Assembly (NCBI GenBank): GCA_037043015.1
Contig: CM073326.1
Coordinates: forward strand, 15,632,345 to 15,696,344
DNA length: 64,000 bases
Reading direction: 5' to 3'
Source: Bryum argenteum
Lineage: Eukaryota > Streptophyta > Bryopsida > Bryales > Bryaceae
The position numbers and the translations under genes were made by a program. Below, piece after piece: positions 32,493-45,600 of the stretch. Numbering within the stretch: the stretch's first letter is position 1; each line of letters starts with the position of its first letter. The notes below the pieces were generated by a model, which was not told the DNA's origin, did not search any database, and saw nothing but the letters and a program-made list of their open reading frames with translations.

Positions 32493-34452
32493 GCTTGACA
32501 TCCTGGGTTGCCAGGAATCCAAATTGTACAGTACATACAGAAAGAAACTCCTAGTTGTATGGTTCATCGAGGTTTTCCTGTAAGTAGTGTTATTCTTTGA
32601 GTGAACACATCCTTGTTTTGAATTAATAATGACATTCTTGTGTAGAAGTGACTCTTCAAATTTTGATCTGAAACCTGATGGGAAATATATTTCTATTCTT
32701 TAGAATTCAAATTTAACATTTGGCATGTCTGTCAACACACGGCAAAGTACACAATAATTTTATTAGAATAGTCAAGTTATGTTTTAATCGTGAGATCAAA
32801 AATATGAAAAAAGATCTAATCTATTCTACATAAAAGAAAGGCCCTCCATGGAGGCAGATAGCTTCCTACTTGAAAAACAACATTTTGAATGAAGGACAAA
32901 AACTTTGTCTTCTTCTTTTGCTAATCATCGAACGATAGTCACACATATCTTTCAATGTTGAATGCCTTGAATGCCAAAATTGAGGTAGTTCTACATTACA
33001 ACCAACCAACTGTTGGAAAAATCAAGGATCACGTTTAGTCCATGTAGGCCACTACAAAAGAGTTCTTGATTAAAGTCCCATGCATTAATTTACATAACTA
33101 TGTTATAGATTTTTATTGCTGATCAATATTTTTACCGTCTATATTGGTTGAAATGGGAATCTTTCAGAATTATTAAAATCGATACTCTTAGTAAATATTC
33201 ATATCAAGAGTAAAAACTTACAGGATTTTAAAATCCTACAAAAATGTACTCCTTACCAAGAACTCTTGTATAGTTGATTGAGTTATGCTCAATGGAGATG
33301 GTTTAGTGAACTTCAAAATTACATACAAATGCACATGGTAAGCAAAAGTCGGTGTCAGATACTACTTCAAAATGAACTACTTGTCGTCGTCTATGGCGCT
33401 GAGATGATGCTCCGTCTTCATCAACTGCACGGCTTACGAAAATCTCATTTATCTATACAAAAGTGCTAGCAGCTCGACGGGACGTCTGCAGCTGGCTTCC
33501 CTTCCGCATGTCAATTCCTGACAATTTCTGATATTTGCACTTTTTGATATTTTCTGCACTCTCAGATTCCTTCCGCAGACTCGCAATTTTTTTACAGAGG
33601 TCCGCGGATACTCAAAATGCTCAGGGAAGGTCCAAATGCACGTCAGTTTCAAGGCCAGAGCTACTGACACTCTTGTTGCAAGCGGCAAGCGCGGCTGCAA
33701 GTTGCGAGAATCATTCTTGTCTTCTAGCTCCGAGATCACCGTTGTTGAAAATTCTTCATTGTCGCCTTTTAGCGACCGTCGCGATGCTCATCTTTTCAGT
33801 TCTTGGATCGAGCGGCCAATCGATGAATTATTCAACTGTAGCTAGGCTTACCTCGATTGCCGTCGTATTAACGTCGTATTTACCGAATACTTGAGGAGAA
33901 TAGAAGAGATTGAAGACTTGATGTCGAAGCTCGAGCGGTGTGACGAGTTTGAGTTTCGAGATAAATTTAAGGACGTCACGAGGCAAATGTGTCTGTAACG
34001 CAGCCTTCGGCCGAAAGTTACTAGAAATACGGAGTGTATCTTCTTACGGGGACTAGCTAAGGTAGACTGGTTGACCACGTTTGGTGGTAGGAAGTGGTTT
34101 GTGAGTATCTTCAGATGATTTGCAGACTAACTTGGAGCTCTTGGAGTTGAGATTGTTTGCATGTATTGAAAGAGATTTGCTGCAATGTGTTGGATCGGCG
34201 CTTACTTAAGAGGTTCATCTTGAGATTTTCATTGACTTGAGTTCTTTCCCCTGTTTAAGCATGAGAGAATGTTAGTCTTCGAATAAGGGACTAGAGCTCT
34301 GTACTTCAGGATTCGCAAATGTTTAACATCGGCTGTGTGAATTTCCCGCTGAAATTCAAGAAAGCTCTCGAGTTGTAGCCTCTCAAGAAGCTTAGATACT
34401 GCTATTTGTTAGTTCTTGATTTTGAGCTCACGGATTGTGTCGGTATCTTGCT
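32493..34452. other. Upstream region of the M16 peptidase gene
   Basis: About 2 kb. The part after 33470 is more GC-balanced and may hold 5' UTR. The frames seen there are short and unrecognised. Confidence 0.4.
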
Positions 34453-37400
34453 ATGGAGGGAGGAAGAGTGAAGGAGTCGGTATGCGCAGATGGTTTGCGC
34501 GAGCAGCCGGTTCGGCAGTTTGAGAGACCGTCAGAATCTGGAACGCACTCATCGGTGGCGTCACAATTAGCAAAGGTGACCTTATCTCCGTCCAAGGTGA
34601 AGCCTGTCCTGCGGACATTCGAGGAGCTGCCGCCTCTGAACATAAATCTCGATGATCCGCTTCCTACAGATACAGAAGGAGTTCTTCAAGGCGAACTAAA
34701 AAATGGCATTCGGTATTATGTCCGAAGAAACTCAAAGCCGCGCGATCGAGCAGCTCTCGCGTTAGTGGTTTCGGTCGGGTAAGCGTTGTCTAAATTGAAA
34801 TGTCACCTGAATCTGGTGACAAGTGTTGACCGATTTAAGTGATGATGCTGCAGGTCTGTCCATGAGGAAGACGACGAGCAAGGAGTTGCTCATATTCTGG
34901 AGCATTTGGCATTCAGTGCGACCAAGGAGTACACGAATCATGACTTGGTTAACTTTTTGGAAAGTATTGGCTGCGAGTTTGGAGCCTGCAATAACGCCTA
35001 CACTTCCTTTCATGAGACTGTTTACGAGTTACTTGTTCCTGTTGATAAACCTGACATTTTGTCCACAGCTCTCCACGTTTTTGCACAGTTCAGCACGGAG
35101 GTAAATTCTTTCCTGCATTTAATTGCTCAAATCTTAGTTAAATCGGTCTGCTTGCCAACAGCTCATGAAGGTGATGTTCTTTTAACAGATTCGAGCATCC
35201 GAAGAAGATTTGGAAAAAGAAAGAGGTGCTGTGTTGGAGGAATGGAGAAATCAAAAAAATTCAGCTGGCCGACTCCGCACATCGTATTGGAAACTCTTGA
35301 TGGAGGGATCTAAGGTGACTGATACTTCTCTCATTCAACATTTAGAACTTCTGTTTAATGACTTTCGAATGATTGCATGTCTGCAGCCTGGTTCCAGCTT
35401 GATAGTTCTTCTCTAATTAGAAGTTCCAGCTGCATTGAGATTTTGAGCACCGGTTTTTTAGCTCAGCAAGTAAAGCTAATCATTCCTCCCAAATTCATTG
35501 ATTGCAGTATGCCGTTCGTCGACCGATTGGAGAGGAGAAAGTTATAAGAAACGTCTCTGCAGAATGTGTGAGAAATTTCTACCGTCGTTGGTATCGACCA
35601 GAAAATATGGCAGTTATTGCTGTTGGAGATTTTGCTGACCTTGAGGTATTTCATCGTACTGAGTCCTCAAACAGTAAGGAATCAACTTCGCTGGGTTTCA
35701 AGCTGTCAATTGTTACTTCAGGATATCACCAAATTGTGTTCGTTATTCTTACCGCAGGATGTTGTGAAGCTCATCAAGCTTCAGTTCGAGGGGAATAAAG
35801 CTCAATCAAGCTCAAGTCTTGGTTCGGTTCCTGCATTTCCAGTGCCTTCACATGATGTACCACGCTTCTCATGTTCTGTAGATTCAGAAACATCAAGGGT
35901 ACGAAATATTCTGTACAAAGTCCTCTTTGTTTAGGTTTGAACAAGTCCTGTAGAATAATTACTGGAATGACGCCGCAATTTGATATCTGAAGCCAGAATT
36001 GACCAAGTATGACAAACAATAATCTCAAGTAACACAGATTTAATCACTTCAAAAATGAGGATAGTCTTCCTAATTTGTCACATGAAGTCAGTTGTTCAAG
36101 AATTGTGGCTGATGGAACATGGCTAATATAACGAAGACTTAATTCTCAAGGCTTGAGTCTTCGGCTTCGTGCTATAATTAGTAACCATGCTTATACGTGG
36201 GAACCACATATCAGGCATTGTTCAGGATCACATTTCAAGTGGTTATGACTTTCGAAAAGCTAACAGTGTAAACTCATGTTGTGGGACTCAGTCATCAGTG
36301 GACATCACGTGCAAAGTACCGTTCACAAAAACGACCACAATAAGGGATAGACAATCGCTGCAGGTCGTCAGTATGTTCTTTGGTGCTTTAAATGATAGAC
36401 TCTACAAGATTTCGAAGGAAAAGGATCCTCCATTTTTTTCTTGCTCCGGATTTGCCAACTACCTAGCTGGGGAAGTAACGGGTTATACCATTCAATGCAC
36501 GTGTCCGGAGGGAGGAACGTTACAAGCTCTTGAGCGAATGCTCTTGGAGGTGAGGCTCTCGCTCATGCTATACTTTGCCCATTACTCCACTTTCTCGTAA
36601 ATTTGGACGTTTTTTTTGCTAGTGCTTTTGTGACACTTTTTTGCAGCTGTTCTGATTTACGTAGAATCTGCAAAATATTTGTTTCAAGGTTGCACGAGTA
36701 CGAGCACACGGATTTTCCGAGAGAGAAATGGCTGTCACGCGTGCTGTGGGGATGGTAGGTGTGAAATCCTGGTATCTGCAGAGGGACCAACTTCAGTCTA
36801 CATCATGGCGAGATAATTATGTTTGGGTAAGGCTTCCTTGGTGTTCATTTCTAGTAGCGTACTTATTAACCTGGAGAAGGGGAATCCTATGAGATTTGTT
36901 CAAAATTTGTTGTTTTTTATAAAGAGCTACTCACACAATACGAACGAATGTTGATCATCATAGATAGCAATTTGTTCTTGGTCTAATTGTATGGAATACT
37001 TGTGATCAGAGCTTCTTACAAGGAGAAGCGATGCCGCCTATCGAATATGATGCCCAACTTCGGAAGACACTCTACGCAGGTCATAATTTAAATTGGGAGA
37101 TCTCAACTTTATTAGCAAAATTTACATATGAGGAAGAAATAATGCTGGTGAAAGAATCCAATTTGTAGAGAGAGGTTCAAAGATTATTAGTTGTTATTTT
37201 GAGGGCATTGAAGTATGTACAACTGACCTTATCTATCAACAGGCATATCTGCATCGCAAGTGTCAAAGGTAGCGGAACAATTTGAAGTCACATGTAATTG
37301 CGTCATAAGAACTATAGAGCCCCAAGCGAACGCAAGCGAGGACGACTTGAAGGTTATTGTCGAGAAAGTTGCCGAGATGGAAAGACAAGGTGCCATTGAA

Positions 37401-40400
37401 ACTTGGAACGAGGAGCCTCTTCCTGATACCTTTATTAAGGATCTTCCTACACCAGGGTAAAAGAGAAAACTATCACTTAAATTGCTACATATCCATAATC
37501 GATTCTCTTACGTAGACTATGCACTTTATGATGAAGCATTCGATAATCAACTCCAGATAGATACCCATTAACACGAATTCACCTCAATCTCAATCGTTGA
37601 TATGTACAGAGAGATTGTGATGACCAAGCACCATCCAGAATTTGACGCAACGGAGATATCTCTAAGCAACGGAATGCGCGTGTGTTATAAATGCACAGAC
37701 TTTCTTCACAACGAGGTCTCTCCACTCTTTGATGCGCATCTGTTGTTAAGGGATGTGCCCATTCAATCTGAGTCTAAGTGGTCCAATTCTTACAGCATGT
37801 TGTAGCCTAATTGGCAACATTATAAATCTGGTCTAATTGGAAACACAAATAGCGCTGCTAACTGGTAAGATGGCCGAAATGACTTGTTTTCATCTCTTCT
37901 TCTTCCATCAGATCCAAGTGCATGGCATTGCATACGGGGGCATCTCCGAGATAGACGAAGAGAACTATGTTACTTGCATCATGGGAGCTCCATTCTCTCG
38001 GGAAATCGGAAAGCATGGTCTGAAACCGACAATAATGGAGGAGATGTTAGCTGATAAGCATGTGTACGGCCCCGATGTCAACTTTGGTTATTATACACGC
38101 AATTTCGATGGAAATTGTTCGCCATCAGATTTAGAAACAGCTCTGCAGGTAAAACCACATGAACTTCATCTATATCATGCAGTTTGCTTCCCTAGTAAAC
38201 GGATATCTACCTTTTAACATATTCTTGTATTTGTATGGCCCAGCTTGTGTATTTGTTGTTTGTGACCCAAATTGAACCTGCCAACGAGGAGGTGAACCTC
38301 GTACTCAAAAGATGCCTCGAGGGCATAAAGAACTATCAGAGAGATCCAGCTTCAGCATACTACCAGCGAATTCGCGATCTAAACTATGGCACCTCCTACT
38401 TCTATGAGGTCAGTCGTGCACATTTGCTTCTCAGGATTGGATTCATACTTACTTAGACTTTCGATTATATATAGCCCTAATTGAGTTTATTTTTACTGAT
38501 AGCCCTGGGTAGCGGCATCGTTGGACAATGTGGATCCTAAGAGAGCCTGCCAATATTTCACCGACTGTTATACCGACCCTTCTACTTTTACAGTAATGTT
38601 GGTTGGTGCTATCAACACTGAAAAGGCGTTGCCACTCATACTACGATATCTGGTATCATGCTGCTCGCTCTCCACTTTTTTAAACTGGAATGTACATCGA
38701 ATCCTAGATTTTTTAGAATGACTGTTGTTATTCTTGTTGTACTGAGAACCATTGCCTTTCTTCTGATGCTTTGAAGGGCGGAATTTCTAAGCCAGAGAAA
38801 CCAGTGATGAATTACAAGCGCGAAACGTTGAAACTTTTGCCATACAACCCTGCTACAGAGATTGTAAGGTGTGTAACTATTCCCACAAGTCTATTGATTT
38901 ACTGATTGCAGGTGGATAGATAGGCATAGGTGAACGATTTATACAGATAATTGTTTGTTGGATGTTAGAACTTCAGATCATATATGTGTCTTATACAATT
39001 TGGTTGCTTTTATCAGAGAAGAAGTGCGGCGGGAGATGGTTGAATCTCAATGCAAAGTGAACATCAGTTTTCCTATCCATCTAGAGAAATCTTATTCAGT
39101 AAGCACTGCTGCAAGCCATACACCATAATTATGTGATTTTACATGCACGTGGCTTTATGTGGTGTATCCCTTTACCTATATGTTTCTTAGGTACAGGGAA
39201 ATCGTGCTCAATACACAGTGGAGAATTTCATGTGCAAGTTCTTAGAAACAAAAATCATGCAAGTCCTTCGTTTCAAGCATGGGAAGGTATATCGACTCTC
39301 TCTATTGACTCGCAAACACCCAACATTGCTAGAAGACAAGTTAGCTTTCATTGTTGATTTTTAGGATCTTTATATAAGTTTGAGCTTACGTTGAAAGTGA
39401 TATAAAAAGACAAAACTATCATGGACATGAGTTGTATTAATACAATTACAACAAAAAAGATCAAAGACTTTCTAAAAAATGTATTGTGTGGTTGGATATT
39501 CTTTTTGTAACTAACATAATGTAATGATATATAGCCACAACATAATCTATCTTAATGCGTATTCACATGGGCTTGTGCACATGTAGTTTGCATTGAGTTA
39601 GTTTATAATTAGTCTTATAGATGTATTAACCCCAATTCCGTTAAAATGGCACTATGCCATGTGCCATTTTGTCACACTAGATCTTACATTTGTGCTCATA
39701 TAAAATGGTATATTCTGTAATATCACAATTTTTTTTGTAATATCACTTCTTTATATTTTTTGTCACTCATTTTCCCTAATATCACCTTAAAATTCTGTTA
39801 TATCACATGGTTTTTGAGCTACAGTTCACAAAGTTGAAGTGTGCCATTTTACCGGAATAATGCCATTTTAACGGAATTGGGGTTTATTGCAGTTGTCTTG
39901 ATTATTGTGTTGAATGTAGGATAAGTTAGACCTTCAGACCTTCAACTTCTGAGGTCTTGTCATTAGTACTAATCCTTGGAAGTGTTGCAAATTTGACAGG
40001 TCTACAGTGTGTATGTTAGTGCAAGCTTACCATTCATTTATGTGGAGAATCAAGGACATATTGAAGTGACTTTTTCTTGCGATCCTGACATGGCTTGGAA
40101 CTTGGTATGCTCCTAAAGTTTAACCATCTTGTAAATTATTTACTTTGTCGACCAGCTCTTGTTGAGCATCCACTCCAACAACTTAGCACTTCTCTTTCAT
40201 CACCTACGTGTAATGGACTGAGGATGAAGACAAATTGTTCTTACTTATAGAGCTATGTCATTTAGGTTGACCTCACTTTGGAAGAAATCAAGCGACTGCA
40301 AGAAGATGAGGTCAAAGTCACTAGTAGTGATGTTTTAACGGTTTTGGAGCTTGAGCAACGAGAGCACGAAACTCTCCAAGAGGTAATATCCAATTGCAAA

Positions 40401-41826
40401 GATCAATTGATGTTAGAATAATTGCAATTTTTTCCAATAATCTTCGGAGTTTTGTTTGAATTTCTTTTGCAACGCTCTAATCTATATTTATATGTGTTTA
40501 AAAAAAAAATTATATTAGGGTCCCCCAATTTCACAATTACTCCAATGTAATACAACTTATCCAAATTGAATTGAAGGTAATAATTATTAATATATTAGCA
40601 TGGAGATTCATAATGTTGGTATAAATGGTTGGGACAATAGATATTGATGCATATTATATAACATTGGTCATAGTATGTTAAAATACTCAGTATAGGGTTC
40701 TATGGTTCTATTCTAAACCCTACATAGTATTAACATCTACTCAGTTAGCTTGGGGATGCAAGGCATAGAAGTCCATGGTTTCTCCGAAAGTGTATCCTAG
40801 TAAAATAACAACCCAAAAGATTGAGAACAGATATGAACCACATAACAAAGTTTTATACCTCCACCAATTGACAACATATATGATTGTATTTTGATATTAC
40901 AAATGCTAGATTTTCATTAATCAAGTCTCAAATTATTGAGTGACTGACACCTACTTGATGTTCAGGATAACAAATATTGGATCAACCGCTTGGTGCAAGC
41001 CTACCAATCTGAGTTCTATGCAGGGGATCTAAAAGGCTCGTTTACGGTATTTATCCTACTTCCATGTTTAAGAATCACATTATTTGTAAGTGTAAATCTA
41101 GTGCATTTTTGTTCAACACTTACAAAGATACAAAACAATCTTACGTCCTCCAAGTTTATAGTAAATAACTCATTCATTGTAGACACAAAACCAAAAACAC
41201 TAATGAAGAGCACTGAATGTATTGATAAATATATCTAAGGTGGAAAATAAGATATATTATATCTTTCAGTACAAGTATTTTGTTTAAATTGATACACTCG
41301 CTTGTTTGTTCCTAATAATTAAGAATAAGTAAAATAAATTGTGATCTTAAAGAAAATACAATGATTTTTATGTTGCTTCTATTTGTAATAACTGCATAAT
41401 CTAGAACATTATCCATTATTAGTCATAAAAAGTAGTATAGAATTTTTAAGATGTAAACATAATAAAATTAGGATAAGACAACCATTCAAACTTCTCTTGT
41501 GCACATATGATTCACAGATTATTTGAGACAGACATCTACTATACATCCTTGATTATTTTTACCAGCTTAGGTAGTTACAAGTTACAACATTTAAACATTT
41601 TACTATGAGAAGCAATTGTCATGAGAATTATTTTGTGTTATTAATTTTTTTCATTTATGTATGATTGAAGGCGGAAGATGAACTACGAGATGCAGTAAGG
41701 GCAAGTACAGATACCGAATCAATGAGAAAAGCACTATGTAGTGTTCTTCCATTTCCTTGCACAAGTAACTATAAAGTGGTTATATTGATGCCCGCTAAGC
41801 ATGAGAATCCAGAAAAAGGGACATGA
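34453..41826 (+). CDS. M16 (pitrilysin/insulinase) zinc peptidase, PQQL-like
   Basis: Twenty exons join in frame to 1014 residues: 34453-34778, 34854-35100, 35189-35314, 35508-35645, 35758-35898, 36292-36549, 36689-36826, 37010-37079, 37243-37456, 37610-37715, 37912-38148, 38244-38408, 38503-38652, 38777-38868, 39017-39098, 39191-39286, 40000-40104, 40266-40382, 40966-41046, 41671-41826. The inverted zinc motif HILEH is at 122-126 and the third ligand is Glu202 in LEKERGAVLEEW, 76 residues later, as in pitrilysins. Later blocks (LNDRLYKISKEKDPPFFSCS, DATEISLSNGMRVCYKCTDF, CSPSDLETALQ, DPSTFTVMLVG, KIMQVLRFKHG, VLPFPC) match the plant PQQL-like proteins as I remember them. Such enzymes cleave peptides inside a closed two-half chamber. 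No clear transit peptide is seen. The first ATG of the frame was chosen as start. The acceptor of exon 6 is the least sure. A MITE lies in intron 16. The gene converges on the metallophosphoesterase gene. Confidence 0.93.
39628..39884. mobile_element. CCCCAATTCCG-type MITE, copy 2 (in M16 intron 16)
   Basis: This 257-bp element has ends AACCCCAATTCCG and CGGAATTGGGGTT, an inverted repeat that extends through GTTAAAATGGCA. TATT at 39624-39627 is repeated at 39885-39888. The interior carries the same AATATCAC words as copy 1 (15874-16129), in opposite orientation. It lies 115 bp before the acceptor of exon 17. Confidence 0.8.
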
Positions 41827-42691
41827 ATAAATGTTCTTGAGATTTCAATTTGATTGCATTTTTTAGTGCTGGTTTCAATGCTATCTAAAGTTGTTCCACC
41901 AAACAATTTTTGAGGGGTAGAATAAACGTCATCTTTAGATTCATTACAATAGTACCTACTTACTGTAGTTTTTATTTATTACTATAGTCTGAACCCTTGG
42001 TGGCTTGGTAGATGTTCATGATAAAGATAAATAGGTACTATGATACTTGTAAAGGTGTAAGTTTTGACTTCATGATATAGAGAATGATATGTAGGAGGTT
42101 ATTTGGTTATTTACAACTTACACAACTACTATGGAAATTCATTTCTTTTGTTCTTATGAGATTTTAAATTTTGGTTTAATGGATTCGTGGAAAATTCATA
42201 ATATGTATCACCCTTGAAAATTTGCAAGATTTTATCTCACCATAAGCAATAGGGGTACAAATTTTTGAAGGCTTCTAAATGGTCATAACAAAAATTATAT
42301 AGAAAAAATTTACTCAGCAATAGTTGTGGAGTACTTAGCAACTACTATGTCACTACATTTATACACAAGCAAATGTTACCAATTCATATTTATTGATCAT
42401 TATTGAACCACTATTTTGTTATGTTTACAATGTATTTTTGTGCAAGCAAGCATTCACTCAAATAGTATGGTGTATCTTTTTTTTTGGAAAATAAAATACT
42501 TTCAATACAACCTTATTAGCTTTTAACAAATCAACCATGCTTTTTAGATTTTAATCGTAATCCTTCTTAAGTGAAATTTATCCCATGAAACTTATTAATG
42601 GGCAACTTAGCAATTTAACCATCAACTCTAAATGAATCAACTTCATAACCTCAATCATTAAGTGTAGATTCTTTGAAATTCTTCAAGTAAT
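41827..42691. other. Convergent 3' region
   Basis: AT-rich DNA shared by the 3' ends of the M16 and metallophosphoesterase genes. It presumably holds both UTRs. No other feature was recognised. Confidence 0.5.
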
Positions 42692-45600
42692 TTAGACTTC
42701 AGAAGTTTTGCTTCTTGCATCCAATTTTGGATCACTTTCTAGAGTGCATGCATCAATAGGTTCATTAGATAAAACAACGGAAACATCGCTTTCCCATAGT
42801 GGTGGTTCACAATTCATGGGGTTAGTTGTATTTGATGTAGAAGGTAATTTATTCCACAATGTAGGAAAAAACTCTCTGAGAGTTTCTTTTGCTTCAAAAA
42901 CCGGCCTATCTAATGACCTTCTTTCTTCTCCTCCTTTGTTTTCATCACACCAATTCAAGATACCTCTTTCAATAGTTATGTCTTCTCCGTAGTCACATAT
43001 ACTATCGCCTGAGCTGATATTATTGTGCAAAATATCAGAACAAGTAGCATCTTCTCCATGCATAGAATCATTGCTCTCAAGATCCATTGAATTTGTTTGG
43101 CTAGAACCTAGATTTTGAGCTATTGAGTCATCTGGTATTTTTGACAAATTCGACGCATTGTATCTATTGTTGATATTATGCTTTAGCTTCTTCTTTATTT
43201 TAAAGTGGTCAATGATACGAACATTGCAATTTCTCTCTCTATATAGACCAACCGGTGTCCATTTACTAGGATACTCGCGCATGTGCGAACAAACTTCTTT
43301 TTGACATGCTTGTTCCGCCTCCCAATGAGGATCTAATGCCCATTGCCTTGGTACCTGTAATTATTCTTAGATGAAGTTTATACTAACTAATTCTCATTTC
43401 AAATTTGTTTGTTTGAAAGAAAATGTTATAATCATAATCAAGATCTATTGCTAAAGACATGATTTATGATCAAAGGTGTACAACATGAATAAGTAATTAT
43501 CAGGAGAGGACTTATTGTAGTATCTATGTCTGATAAGAAATACCACAATTACTGAAATGAAAACTAAAACCTAGGAGAGATCAATGTGCATGGTGTACAC
43601 TTATAAATGTATGTGCATTAAATATGTCAAAATTGATTTTCAAGGAATTATACCTTGTCAATTGCAAGTGTGTAAACATGTAAGATTCCTCTTGGATTTA
43701 TGTGGCATCGTGTGAACGATTTATAGTTGGCAATACGCAAGGATGAAAATGCTTCATCAAAGTGAAGATGAAACCAATTGATACATGTGTATAAGTAACT
43801 ACCAAATATGAGCGAAACTATTGGACATGAAAATATCCAATAGTACAAAAACACTGTGGTGTAATATAAAAATATGAGGCCTCTTGGAAGATCCACCATT
43901 CCTTTTTTACATATGTTACTACGTGTTACAGCCATCACCTGTTTAAGTCAATAATGTTTTGTAGAAAAAACACAAATATAAAAGTATATGGTCAAATTCA
44001 ATAACATAAATCTATGTGAAAGCTCTCAAAGTTCAAACAAAGAAACTAGATTCTTAAAATATAAGCTTGTATGTAAGTTTTTCATAACGTTTTCAAAGTA
44101 TTTTCTATTCCAATAAAATCTCAGCGGAACATTGCAACGGAAAGTATTGCATGTTGAGTCTTTTCAAAACTAAAAGTAGTATTTCAGTAATGTACCAATA
44201 CATCAAATTCAAATTTAGCTAAGATAGGAGCTCAAAACCGCACAATAGCGTAAATTAAGCAAGAGTGATGTACATTATAACTTCTCTCTTTATATTCTAA
44301 TGTACCTACTATGCACATTGTAAAGTGTGTGGATTTTGATACACTTACTACTTTCACCTCCAGAATTTATAAATAACTCAACATACATCTAAAATTGATG
44401 ATTCCAATCAACCTAGTCTCCTACATACATTGTACATTTTCCCTTTGCCACTCCCTAATGATCTTGCCTGTCTAAAATTAGTGCAATTTTCAAGCATCAT
44501 ACCTTCAATAAATTCATTTGATTGAGAGAAGTGAATGACACTAATCTAAGAATTATAGTTTTCCATGGTTACCCCACTTATGAGCTTATATCCTCTTTAC
44601 TATACGATGCTTGCCATTTTCAATAGCAACTAGGTTATTCAACTATCTATAATGCACTTGTAGGATCCTTCACCTATTGGTTGCACTATTAACCCCTTTC
44701 AAGGTGGATACCATGCTAGTTCCTACCTAGCCACTACATGAAAGTTGTTAATTAGTCGCACTAATTAACAATTGCAAACCATAACACTAAGTGTCACACG
44801 TCACCATAGTATTACAACACTAATCATCAAATGATAAAACTAAATGTGATAGCATGCACACTTTCTTACAAGTCAAAGAATTTTTGGGAAGTGGTGCAAT
44901 TAGTGGCTTGAAGAAAAGACAAAGGACCATTGATTACAATGGTGGCCCAAAGTGAACACTAATCAGAAGAGAATCAAGAAATCTTGTTATTTACCCGTTA
45001 CACTACTCTCCATGTAACACTAATTAACAACTCTTCTGTAGTGCCTTACAGATACCCAACATGGTATCCCCTAAAGAGTTTTGAAATACCCATATGTACA
45101 ACGAGGTACAAAAACCCCCCACTATGGTTGAATAAACCATAGTAATGAGTACCACGCGTGCATGGGAACGGAAACCTACACCTTTTCAATGGTTGACATA
45201 AGGCCCAACCACCAAGCCAGGGCTTCTGGTGCCTAACCCTTACCTACAATCTATTGATTTTTAAAATGGCTCCAAGTGAACTATGTCATATTCAAACTAG
45301 AGTTTTAACGTAACACACTATCCGGTTTCGGGCCCCTTCATTTGTAGGGAGCTCCCGTCTCGTAATGCCCTCTGCCCTCTCCAGAGAGGGCATTACGACA
45401 TAACGCCCTCTCCAATTCTCACCTCACAGAAAAAAACCCCGGCAACACAAAAAAAATCATAAAAATTGTATGATGAACATTATATTACATAAGCAACAAA
45501 AATACAAAGGAACTTGACAAATAGCAGCCGAAACTCGGGCAGTGTGTTACGCAGCAAGAGCCCCCAACGGTCGGCTATTCTGCCGGGGGAAATACCCTCC

